Shown: piece by piece, positions 48,943-58,130 of the stretch
Layout: each line of letters opens with the position of its first letter
How positions within the stretch are numbered: position 1 is the stretch's first letter
NCBI GenBank assembly: GCA_029339505.1
Contig: JAQISU010000109.1
Location: 772,001 to 836,000, forward strand
Origin: Unio delphinus
Taxonomy: Eukaryota; Mollusca; Bivalvia; Unionida; Unionidae
Length of the DNA: 64,000 bases
Direction: 5' to 3'
Program-made: the position numbers and the translations under genes
Notes under the pieces: generated by a model
Told to the model about the DNA's origin: nothing
Databases searched by the model: none
What the model saw: only the letters and a program-made list of their open reading frames with translations

Positions 48943-49046
48943 ATTTCACAATTACCTGAAAGTGCTAGTCGATTATTTTTAGTTGTAACTGTTATTTCAT
49001 TATTTGTTGGTGTACGCTTCTTACATTTAACACAATATAAATCCAT
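48915..49046 (-). CDS. Zinc-ribbon ORF, probable N-terminal domain of the PLA2 protein
   Basis: A 43-residue frame starting MDLYCVKCKKRTPTNN and ending with CEICGIKNLDL. Two CxxC pairs about 28 residues apart, with basic residues between, fit a small zinc ribbon (DUF5679-like by my recollection). It ends in the homopolymer run 48905-48916 and overlaps the start of the PLA2 frame at 48942, so the two probably form one gene separated by a one-base run-length difference. Its start at 49046 is 31 bp from the divergent ATPase gene at 49078. Confidence 0.65.
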   Translation of the reverse strand: MDLYCVKCKKRTPTNNEITVTTKNNRLALSGNCEICGIKNLDL

Positions 49047-49077
49047 AATTTTATACATAAATAAACTATACTAATAA

Positions 49078-49726
49078 ATGGAAGTGATTGATTTTAGCGC
49101 TACAAAGAAAAAACAACCAGTTAAACATCATCCAATGCTACCAAATTCTATTAGAATGATTATTATTGGACCATCCGGAAGCGGTAAAACTCAGTTGTTG
49201 TTAACGATGATAGTGAAATATCTAAACTGGGATAAATTATATTTAGTTGCACCAAGCGTAGATGATCAACAATGTTATTCTGTGCTACGCGAATATAATG
49301 AGTGTGCTAAAGAAACCACTGGAGAAGATGTAATTGATATAATAACAGATATTGATGATGCTCCGTCTGTCGATGATCTTGATGGACGACTTAATAATCT
49401 CGTTGTATATGATGATATAATGTTAGATAAACAAAAAAATCCTGAAAGAATTTTTTCTTAAAAACGCGGACGTGATTCATCTTACTCAGCGATATACACA
49501 AATTCCTAAAGTAATTCGAGATAATTGTAATTTAATTAGCGTATTTAACGGAGTTGATACACATACGTTAAGAAATATTTGGCAAACTTGGTGCAGAGAT
49601 TTTGATTTTAATAAATTTAAAGACTTTTTCGGAAATGCTCAGAGAATCCCTTATGGGTTTGTCACAATAGCGGTACATGATCCACGGACACGATATCGAA
49701 TTGGACTTGATCGTATATACAGTTAA
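49078..49726 (+). pseudogene. A32/FtsK-type DNA-packaging ATPase, B copy (one shift at T6)
   Basis: Frame 1 (127 residues) starts MEVIDFSATKKKQPVKH and has MIIIGPSGSGKTQLLLT (Walker A, residues ~24-40) and NLVVYDDIMLDKQ (Walker B, ~107-119). A shift at a run of six T (49451-49456) leads to the second frame: HLTQRYTQIPKVIRDNCNLI (sensor region), FNGVDTHTLRNIW, ending DRIYS at 49726. The enzyme pumps the element's DNA into capsids. It is the last gene before the right TIR and is divergent from the PLA2 gene. Confidence 0.88.
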
Positions 49727-49732
49727 ATATTT

Positions 49733-50010
49733 AGCAGCAGAGAGGCTGAGCCTTCACTTTTTCCTCAAAATGACAAAAAAAAAAAATACCCCGTGATGTG
49801 GTATTATCAAACAAGTATTAAAAAATTATTGTTATGTTAAGTTTTTCCTTACCGAGATAATAATTTTTAACCCGAAAATGTGAAGTCTCAGATTGGTAAA
49901 ATACGAGTTAACGATTTTTTTTTTAAGTCTCAGATTTGGAAATGGCCAATATTGAGGGGTGATTTTTTTGTAATTTTGAGGAAAAAGTGAAGCTCAGCCT
50001 CTCTGCTGCT
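49733..50010 (-). repeat. Right end of element B: TIR plus inner inverted copy
   Basis: 49817-50010 is the right TIR. In addition 49733-49771 repeats the outermost ~39 bases in the opposite orientation, so the whole 278-bp block begins and ends with the same sequence (AGCAGCAGAGAGGCTGAGC and its complement) and could fold as a hairpin or be a small non-autonomous derivative. The left end lacks this inner copy. Confidence 0.88.
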
Positions 50011-50015
50011 ACAAT
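50011..50015. repeat. Target-site duplication of B, right
   Basis: ACAAT directly after the right TIR, identical to 33905-33909. Confidence 0.85.
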
Positions 50016-50130
50016 GGTTAACAACAAACATCGAACAGCAAAAAAAAAATATATATGAGGATGAGATCATACAACTACAACTTAAAAATGTTTTTTTTTC
50101 AAAGAAAATTATTAACCGAACAAAAGATGG

Positions 50131-50418
50131 CTATGGCGTTATTGGGAGATCGTCCTCGATTTTTTTAATTATTGTAGAAGCTGGTACAAACAATTGTATT
50201 TTATCACGGTTTTTAATCATAATCTTAGTTCTTGCGTCAGTGATTGTTTTAATAATTATATACTCGTTTCTATGAGATGGTTTCCCTTCATCTCTCATTG
50301 ATGCAACTCCCTCATACTCTTGTTCAAGATAATCACTTGTAAATATTTTATTATCACCGATGTAATCGTTTAGTTTATCAAGTTCATCAGATAGCTGGTT
50401 GATATTTTCCTCGTTCAT
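50131..50418 (-). CDS. Small helical protein, A copy
   Basis: A 95-residue frame starting MNEENINQLSDELDKLNDY. The segment HRNEYIIIKTITDARTK resembles YRSEYRVAKTLIRQRN of the B ORF at 42749-43131, which lies on the opposite strand relative to the neighbouring HNH gene. No recognised domain. Confidence 0.55.
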   Translation of the reverse strand: MNEENINQLSDELDKLNDYIGDNKIFTSDYLEQEYEGVASMRDEGKPSHRNEYIIIKTITDARTKIMIKNRDKIQLFVPASTIIKKIEDDLPITP

Positions 50419-50475
50419 TTATACCTATAGGAAATCATTTGTTTAACTGTTTATATTTTACAAGCAATTTGTTCA

Positions 50476-50850
50476 TCATATAAAAAGATACCATGCGTTA
50501 AATCTCTTCGAATATGCTGCTAAACATATATCATGTGCTACATATTTTATAGATCGGCTATTAATATCATAATATTTTCCAGCGGAATATGTTGAAGGAA
50601 AATATTGTGTTGTATTATCCATGATTGCTATTACAGGATACCGTAGTTGTCGTTTAATCATGGGCGCAGAATTAAGATTATTTTTTCGATGAGTTACTAC
50701 ACGTAAATTTTCTATACGATTATCAAGTTTATTTCTGTTCAAATGATCAATAACAAAACCCGCTGAAATTATACCATTGTAACACTCCCAAATAAATATA
50801 TGAGCTAGATAATGTTTATTTTTTTCATTGTTCGGGATATTAAATCTCAT
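50476..50850 (-). CDS. Free-standing HNH endonuclease, A copy
   Basis: A 124-residue intact frame starting MRFNIPNNEKNKHYLAHIF. The HNH core GFVIDHLNRNKLDNRIENLR is at ~30-50, then VVTHRKNNLN, and the C-terminal repeat-helix part contains STYSAGKYYDINSRSIKYV. Related to B's HNH at 43202 but clearly diverged. Intact despite the decay of its neighbours. A second, fragmentary and very similar copy lies 750 bp away at 51597-51811. Confidence 0.85.
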   Translation of the reverse strand: MRFNIPNNEKNKHYLAHIFIWECYNGIISAGFVIDHLNRNKLDNRIENLRVVTHRKNNLNSAPMIKRQLRYPVIAIMDNTTQYFPSTYSAGKYYDINSRSIKYVAHDICLAAYSKRFNAWYLFI

Positions 50851-50929
50851 TTATCCATGTTTATTAATACAACCAATAATTTTCTTTAATCGTCGATGCC
50901 TGATGATTCCACATCAAGATGATTCGTAA

Positions 50930-51283
50930 TCAACGTAAATCGGGTGAGAAAGTAAACATAATTTGGTCCATATATTTACTAGACAAATTAAAAATGTAAT
51001 TCTTTGCTTGTTGATAATCTCCGGTTATATAATCATTTTCGTTTATAATGACGTTATATTTACGTTTATAGTATCTAGCCAGTTCCCTAAATCTATGTCC
51101 ACCGCAATCAAAACATAATTGGCTTTTCCCTTTAACCCCCTGACCACAGTTAATACATATCATCAGACCAGTAGAACCTTCCTTGATTTATTGGTTATGG
51201 TACGCACAGTAATCTCCAACACATCGACGATTACATATTCCATTATTTGCTCTCCATTTCCATCCGCAATAATTTTTCGCCAT
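50930..51283 (-). pseudogene. Cys-rich zinc-finger protein, A copy (one in-frame stop)
   Basis: Starts MAKNYCGWKWRANNGICNRR at 51283, with GDYCAYHNQ followed by a TAA near 51190. The same frame then holds GSTGLMICINCGQGVKGKSQ and LCFDCGGHRFRELARYYK, extended by ~45 residues not present in the B protein (43816-44025). All zinc ligands are retained. Confidence 0.7.
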
Positions 51284-51343
51284 TAATATACTATATACAT
51301 AACACGTGTAAAACTTAATTGAAGGTAAATTTGCGTATAGAAT

Positions 51344-53400
51344 ATGGAGAATATCCTAAACATTGATATAAATGAGAGCTCATCGAGAGAACGAGCTCGG
51401 TATGACCTAGATGATAAAATATCACCGATACGTTACCAATCAAGAATAATAAATAGTATCAGAGCAGCAAAATATGTACATCTCACAAATGGTGCCTCAT
51501 CTACATACTCGACATATATGACAACATATGAAGATAACACATTGACCATGGAACATGCCAAAAAAGTTCCCAAGACGACCGAAGATATTACTTGAACATC
51601 GGCTATTAATATCATAATACTTTCCAGCGGAATGTGTTAAAGGAAAATATCGTGTTTATTATCCATGATTGCTATTACAGGATACCGTAGTTGTCGTTTA
51701 ATCCTCGGCGCAGAATTAAGATTATTTTTTCGATGAGTTACTACACGTAAATTTTTTATACGATTATCAAGTTTATTTCTGTTAATATGATCAATAACAA
51801 AATACGCACATTTTCAACAATAAATGTCACAACGACAAAAAAAATTACAAACAGACCATCTGTTGAAAATAGATTCAGGTACTTGGAGAATATATCATCA
51901 TCGGCGGCGAGTACTAGAACATGGTAACTTTTTTGTGATGACCGAAAAAACCAAACCGGGTGCACTGGTAGCAATTGATAGTCAAGACTACAATATAGCA
52001 TATCCGTTTAACGTGATCATAGTTGGAGACACCCAATGATGAAGAAATAGCAGGCATGAAACTATCATCGGATTTAAACTGTGTTGCTGAACAAACCATA
52101 AATCATTTTATGAGTACAAAACAAGGCAATGGATTAACCGATGTAAGAAAATCGAAATGTATGCGTGGAATGAATTTATTAAGAAAAAAGGTGGCGGAGT
52201 AACAAAGAAAGATATTGCCGCATTAGAGAAAAAATTAAAAGTTCCTATAGTTGTAAAAATATTTCCGGATAGAATATTTTATAGTTCTGGTTGTTATCGC
52301 AAAGCAGGAAACCCAATTGAAATCATCGACCACAATTCTCATGCGTGGAATATCACCAAAGGAAATTTTCCTGATTCCAGAATATTTAAATATTATCACG
52401 GTAATATGTTTGATTATATTCACGCGTTGAGTAAAACAGAACCTGTAAATATATGGTTGTTTTCCAGTGGTGAACAATATGATCAGTTTGTTAAATGAAA
52501 CGGAGATATATATCGCACTGAAGAACTACAAACGGAAATGAATAATCTCGCGCTGAAATATATCAACGGAAATAATCAAAAAATTGAAAATTTGCAAAAT
52601 TTCGCCGATATAATTACCAGAAATAGTTTCTCTGTACCATCGGTTGTAGCTCATTTTGCCAGAGAGAAAAACTCGTGGTTGCCAACAAACCTTGATTTCT
52701 CGAAGATGTTAGCGCGAGTTGTATAGAATATGGTCATGGTGGTCTATGGAACACAAAATATAATTTAGATGTTATGATGTCTGTGGACATGTCAGCGTGC
52801 TACCCAGGAAGGTTTCTAGGGATGGGAGAATGTCATAAATATTTTCAACGGGTTGATCATCCCATACATGGTAAGGAGAGCTGTTAATGGACCATTACCT
52901 GATTTTGATCTTACTGGGTTTGCCGAGATAACTTCGTTTATGTTTGCTGATGGACATCATCCGATAACTTATGTATGGTTTGGAAAACATTTCTTGGAAA
53001 AAAGATGGGCGCCAATAGTGTTATTGAGATATATGTTACAGAGCGGGATATTAACCTCGTTGACTTTGTCTGAGGTAATAATTTCTCATCAATGTCAAAC
53101 CGAAGTATGGTTACCAACACCAGACCAATTTCCCAATTACGAAATTGATTTTTACGTGATATTATAACGCAAGAGTGTAAAACCTTGGGGTGATTATAAT
53201 CGAGAAATTTACTCAGGGTGAAAAAGAGGTTCAAGAAGAAGTTGGACACCGTAAACGTCATCGAATGGTCAAATTTAATTTATATTTGCAGTATCCCGAG
53301 TACGACAAACACATCAACTTCGAAAAGTTTACATTAATTTCAACGAGAACAAAAATATTGATAAGATCGTTAATGATATCACGATAATGAAAAACCGACG
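51344..53400 (+). pseudogene. PolB-like gene remnant, A copy (no helicase or HNH part)
   Basis: Fragments in several frames match 44440-45860 of the B gene in order: PGALVAIDSQDYN (~51955), IWLFSSGEQYDQFVK (~52452), SFSVPSVVAHFAREKNSW (~52625), VNGPLPDFDLTGFAE (~52880), LRYMLQSGILTSL (~53020), and a short KFTQG piece near 53205. Remnants end near 53400, so motif C, the helicase and the HNH domain are all missing. The first ORF, 51344-51595, sits where the gene should start but has no clear match. An HNH-gene fragment interrupts the region at 51597-51811. Confidence 0.75.
51597..51811 (-). pseudogene. Duplicated HNH-endonuclease fragment inside the A polymerase locus
   Basis: About 215 bp nearly identical to 50550-50765 of the neighbouring HNH gene (over 90 percent by eye), same strand. 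It covers the HNH core and part of the repeat-helix region, with small deletions, and separates the presumed start of the polymerase gene from its remnants. Confidence 0.85.
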
Positions 53401-53472
53401 ACAACCACTATGTTAGATGTAATCAGAAAAATCTTCCACGGGTTTTACCGTAGAATAACCGAAATCATTGTA

Positions 53473-54360
53473 TCAATTAAGACCAGTTGGTGGTAATTGA
53501 GTATCATCTGGAATAACCTCTAATTGTTCCAATGTAAACCTTCGTGGTGGTGCAGTTGGGTCCAGTTTATATAATGTTGGTCTGTGATTAGATGATACCG
53601 TAGAATATATTTTATGAGTGGTGATACTCCATATCGGATCAGTTGATCTTTTTGTACCACTTTCAAGTTCACCAGGTTCGTATAAATATCTCACTGTGAC
53701 ATTATTCGGCAATATTTCTATTGGTGAAAACGGTAACGTGCTTTCACTTATATATTTTTTTGTTATCGCGATGACAGGTTTCATGTTTATGTTTCTGGTG
53801 ACCTCATTATTGATTGCTGCAACAACATCTGGTAATCGTTTAACCCATTCTCGAGATCGCCCATGTTCGATAAATTCCTTAGCGTACTGATAATGAAATA
53901 GATTATCAGCTAGAGTTCTATTAAACCGCTCAACAATTGCCTGATCACGATGAATTGCGGTATGATCAACTTGAAGTAGATTTAAATATCGTAGAGGTCC
54001 TCGAAGATAAATCCTTTTGAACGCGGATGCAACCTCAGATGATGATTTTGTTGATAATGGCTCAGCTTCCTTGTATCTACTCGCGATATCAACTACCGTC
54101 AACGCATATTTATAAACACGTTTATTAACTATATCATGTGGTAGATATAATATATCTGCCTGATGAACCTCATTCGGAACATTAACATCGAAACGCGCAT
54201 ATTGAATTTTTTTCGGACGAGGTAAATAAATGTGCCATATAGCTTGTTTGGTCAACCAGTCAGCAGCTGTTTTATGAGATACTTTAGCAACGCTGGCGAG
54301 TTTATCGATAGCTGATTTACCCATAAAATATTCCGTTGGAGAATAATAAATTGCTTCCAT
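53473..54360 (-). pseudogene. DDE integrase, A copy (open frame with in-frame core deletion)
   Basis: A full-length open frame from MEAIYYSPTEYFMGKS at 54360 to 53473 (about 295 residues), including the C-terminal VRYLYEPGELESG and DPIWSITTHKIY regions that are frame-shifted in B. However LLQVD is followed directly by HTAIHRDQAIVERFNRTL: about 23 residues present in B between these blocks, starting with PGKEF, are missing. All three D-D-E residues remain but their spacing is cut, so activity is doubtful. Confidence 0.85.
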
Positions 54361-54510
54361 GCTATATATTAACACCAAACAATAATTTACCTTTCATTGC
54401 GGTTTTTATTAACCATGAAGCTAATTTTTCCTTGAACGATTTATCAGGAATAGAGTTCAACGCGTGTATCAACTTTACATACTCGAGATGACGTTGTTGA
54501 AGATCACCAC
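54361..54510 (-). pseudogene. PLA2-protein C-terminal remnant, A copy
   Basis: Matches the C-terminal coding part of the B PLA2 gene (complement of about 48545-48690), up to TTGTTGAAGATCACC. The catalytic PLA2 part and the zinc ribbon are absent. It is joined directly to ATPase sequence on the other strand. Confidence 0.75.
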
Positions 54511-54759
54511 GAAAACACTGATGTGTTATATGTCACTCAACAATACACACAGATTCCAAAGGTGATCCGAGATAATTGCAATTTATTATGTGTGTTTAAT
54601 GGAGTTGACACACATACACTTAGAAATATTTGGCAGACTTGGTGCTCCGATATGGATTTTAATCAATTTCGAAATTTTTATAGTTATGCTCAGGCTACCC
54701 CACTCGGGTTTGCAACGATAAATTTATCAGATCCGAGGACAGATTATATTTACTGTTAA
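54511..54759 (+). pseudogene. Packaging-ATPase C-terminal remnant, A copy
   Basis: The open frame 54523-54759 matches the second half of the B ATPase: QQYTQIPKVIRDNCNLL, FNGVDTHTLRNIWQTW, DPRTDYIYC. Walker A and B are gone, removed by the same deletion (about 770 bp by comparison with B) that truncated the PLA2 gene. Its stop lies within the right TIR. Confidence 0.8.
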
Positions 54760-54906
54760 TTAAATTGCAACCCGATCAACATTACCGTGTTTTTGTCAAA
54801 TGGCGAGCAAACAAATTTCAATAAACCCTTTGTTTCCATCGTTGAAAACCCTCCGTTGGTCGAAAACACACGCGCAAAAAATGGTGGGCAAACCCTCATT
54901 GTTGCG
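54755..54906 (-). repeat. Right TIR of element A
   Basis: Complement reads GCAACAATGAGGGTTTGCCC, then CGACCAACGGAGGGTTTTCA, matching the left TIR. A ~35-bp stretch absent from the left interrupts it before TGCAATTTAATTAAC at its inner edge. Confidence 0.9.
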
Positions 54907-55510
54907 ATGTGGGATTACTGAATGTTAGCTTAAAGTAGTTATAATGTATATTTGTGGGATTACTGAACATTATCATCAAGCAGTTATAATGTATATTTGT
55001 GTGATTACTGAATGTTACCATCAAGTTGTTATTATATATATTTGTGTGATTACTGAATTTTAGCATCAAGTAGTTATTATGTTTATTTGTGTGATTACTG
55101 AATGTTACCATCAAGTGGTTATTATATATATTTGTGTGATTACTGAATTTTAGCATCAAGTAGTTATTATGTTTATTTGTGTGATTACTGAATTTTAGCA
55201 TCAAGTAGTTATTATGTTTTTTTTGTGTGATTACTCTCTATGTTGTCATGAATTAGTTATTATATTTTTATGGGGTTACTCAATATTTAGCACGAAGTAA
55301 TTATCATGTTTATTTGTAGGATTACTCTCTGTTAGCATCAATTAGAAATCGTGATTAATTGCTGGATTACTCTGTTTAACTTCAAGTAGTTATTATCATG
55401 TTTATTTGTAGGATTACTCTATATTAGCATCAATTAGTTATCGTGATTAATTGCTGGATTACTCTGTTTAACTTCAAGTAGTTATCGTGTTTATTTGTAG
55501 ACTTTTTAAC
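54907..55510. repeat. ~45-bp minisatellite, right part of split array
   Basis: About thirteen units with TAGTTATTATGTTTATTTGT, GTGATTACTGAATTTTAGCATC. Better conserved than the left part at 22800-24109; the first copy of ATGTG (54907-54911) is the right target duplication of element A. Confidence 0.9.
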
Positions 55511-56745
55511 AATATAACCCACCAGTATGCTGAAAATTGTTTATAACATCATGGTTTTATGTTTTGGAAACAATTCACCAACGAAATAATCAGTTCAATT
55601 ATGAAAGACGTGATCCTTTCTAATCACAATGTTATTATTGCAAACACTTTATATTACTTATGTTTTCTTAACACAAAACTGCATATGAAACTTAAAATGA
55701 TCTAACAGTAATGTCCCTGTCCTCCCTTGCTTTTCGTCCTCTCAAGTGTATAAAAAATCATTGGCGATACGAAGATATTTTTGACCCCTACGCAATGCTT
55801 ACCGAGGGAACCCTGCAATGTTTATAGCTAGTATATTTGTTGGGACCCTGAGCTCGGTGGGCCCCTGCAATGTTAACAGCTAAGATATTTGGGACCATGA
55901 TATTAACCCTATGCAGTCGTAATAGCAAATGTGCAGGTCACACATTAGGGCTTTTGATGGGTGGTATATTACATAGTCCTAGTTTCTTTTTATAATATAT
56001 AAAAAAGTGTTTGTGCGGGCTTGTGTGCCCCCTGTATTCGTGGACCCCTATGATTAGCATACTCGTTTATATTTGGTAGCTACGCCCATTAAAGAAAGCG
56101 TTATCTCATTGCTCATATATCCAAGGCAAATTGTCATCGCATGGCTTAGAAGGTCACAAGAAGAAATCAATCCACCCTCAGTAAAGCATATCAAAATCCA
56201 ATTAGTGATAAAATAAGAAGTTTATCGCTTCAGCGGAAATACGCATCAAGGGCACGTAAGAATATAACCTCGCCCAAGCCCCTAACTGTTAAACTCTTTA
56301 AATCCTTCATATGAATATGCTTGTTTTATCAAACAGGATTACCAAATCTCAAATCGATTGAAACTGACAACCCAAGAATTATTATAGCTTATATACAAGG
56401 GAATCTTTTTCTCCCTTACTGAAAGTTACAAAGAAAATGTGAAACCATTTCGATCAAATAAGATGGTATTAAGCCACGTGATAAAAGTTAAAACTTGACG
56501 GTAGCTGTAGGCCTCGTGGTATTGGCTATAATGTATATCTAATTTGTTTCGCTTTTCAATTCATGTCACACAAGAATTATTGGGTAAGAAAATATCAAAC
56601 ATACCCAAAGCCTGAAACGTCTTACCTATCGTTTTTTATATAGTCACTGTATTATGACGAAATTTCCATGTAAGGCGATATCACAATTTTTTATCCTTTT
56701 CACTGGACACATGATTTTAATTTAATTATTTTGCAACCAATTTAT
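55511..56745. other. Unassigned sequence
   Basis: Two loosely similar GGGACC...GTGGGCCCCTGCAATGTT phrases occur near 55807-55890. No gene supported. Confidence 0.5.
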
Positions 56746-56790
56746 AATGTGTGTGTGCGTGTGTGCGTGCTTGTGTGTGTGTGTGTGTGT
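56746..56790. repeat. (TG)n microsatellite
   Basis: Interrupted TG tract. Confidence 0.95.
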
Positions 56791-57014
56791 GAAGACAGCG
56801 TGTATATTGATACAAAATGAAAAATTATTTTATAAAAAAATAAATACAAACAACAGTATTATGTGATTTATTGGGCCACAGATCTACACTACAATCAGAT
56901 GCATTTGCGTACGAGTTCGTGACATACACGGTCAAGTTCATTACATACATGGACGAGTTTATGGCATACATGGGCGAGTTTATGGCATGGAGAGTTTAGC
57001 AGTACACATAGATG

Positions 57015-57016
<2 letters not shown>

Positions 57017-57045
<29 letters not shown>

Positions 57046-57145
57046 TGTATGTATGTATGTATGTATGTATGTATGTATGTATGTATGTATGTATGTATGT
57101 ATGTATGTATGTATGTATGTATGTATGTATGTATGTATGTATGTG
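57017..57145. repeat. (ATGT)n microsatellite
   Basis: Uninterrupted tetranucleotide tract of about 128 bp. The YIHT-type reverse frame is an artefact. Confidence 0.99.
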
Positions 57146-57969
57146 TATGATCTATAAATAAAAGCTGACGCATGTGCTAATATTTACTAAAACTAACATT
57201 ATTAATAAATATGTGTACGAGATACGACCATTTTCATATTGGACAGATCGATTAGATAGTATCTTAGAAGAATTAAGTTATTTCATATTGAATGAGTTAT
57301 ATCACAGTAATATGTATTTTGATATATTAGATTCAGTAGCAGGATCTGTCACATGGGGGTATATCGGGACAAACAGCCGTAAGCGACTCGTGAAGGTATA
57401 TATAAGGAAAGAACTGCGCAATCAGATTCCTGCCTATATTGGAGTCATTATAATTTATTCTGTCACTGTTTTAACATCAGGTCAGCAAAAGTATTTTGTG
57501 TTGCACATAGATATTATTTGAGGGAGAAAACATTTATTTGCATTGTACAATAGAATTAAACGCAATACTCTTACCAGTGTGAATTATTCATATGAGTTCT
57601 TGGAAAACGCTATTTTGACAAAGTCAAGACTCTTGGTTTACCTGTACATTTCCGGTTCTGAAATTTATACAAACTTTTCATTCTTTTGGGCTTTAATTTT
57701 AACTTTATCGAAAATGTTTAAGTTCATCATTATCTTTAATTAAACTTTCCACGCTTTAAATAACCTAAAAAATAATTGTACATTTCCATTTTAATCGTGT
57801 CTAACTCATTTATACCCTTAATATAACGTAAAAATGATTATACATTTCCAATTTAAGCATATCTTCATATCTACATATCTAGCTTCCCAAAAAATTAAAA
57901 ACATTTGTGTTGAACTACTACGAAACACATTTTTAGTAGTTAAACCACTTTTAAGAAAGTTGTCGTTTA
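57146..57969. other. Unassigned sequence
   Basis: A 115-residue frame at 57174-57521 (with WTDRLDSILEELSYFILNEL) is the longest non-repeat frame outside the element, but I recognise no domain and cannot support it as a gene. Confidence 0.4.
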
Positions 57970-58130
57970 TATATGAATCTTAATATGAATCTTAATATGA
58001 ATCTTAATATGAATCTTAATATGAATCTTAGTATGAATCTTAATATGAATCTTAATATGAATATTAATATGAATCTTAATATGAATCTTAATATGAATCT
58101 TAATATGAATCTTAATATGAATCTTAATAT
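57970..58130. repeat. 12-bp tandem repeat, ~13 copies
   Basis: Units of AATATGAATCTT with only two substitutions over the array. Confidence 0.97.

Larger units (their letters stand above)
33910..50010. mobile_element. Nested Polinton/Maverick (adintovirus-like) element B
   Basis: A 16.1-kb element, the usual Polinton size, inserted within A. Its ends are inverted copies: AGCAGCAGAGAGGCTGAGC at 33910 and the complement ending at 50010, with ~190 bp of matching TIR and a flanking ACAAT duplication. It holds a near-complete gene set: HTH protein, nine-gene leftward structural block, HNH, zinc finger, PolB-helicase-HNH, integrase, PLA2 protein, ATPase. Most genes have at most one or two frame breaks, many at A/T runs, so it is much younger than A. 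Confidence 0.93.
24115..54906. mobile_element. Composite Polinton/Maverick (adintovirus-like) insertion; outer element A
   Basis: The outer element spans 30.8 kb but only 24115-33909 and 50011-54906 (about 14.7 kb) belong to it; the rest is nested element B. Evidence: matching inverted ends (GCAGCAATGAGGG... and its complement), a 5-bp direct repeat ATGTG just outside each end, and remnants of hexon-like, protease, polymerase, integrase and ATPase genes. Integrases of this class make short target duplications, usually reported as 5-6 bp. Nearly all genes are frameshifted, so A is not expected to be autonomous. Exact end positions are uncertain by one base. Confidence 0.92.

Noticed and set aside
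51344..51595. True start of the A polymerase gene
   Set aside because: Its position fits but I could not match it to the B start at 44109; left as unassigned within the pseudogene region.
24115..54906. A single giant 30.8-kb virus with duplicated genes
   Set aside because: The inner TIRs and ACAAT duplication at 33905 and 50011 show two separate elements, and the two gene sets have very different levels of decay.
57174..57521. 115-residue open frame as a host gene
   Set aside because: No recognisable domain, no supporting splice or codon evidence, and it begins beside a microsatellite.
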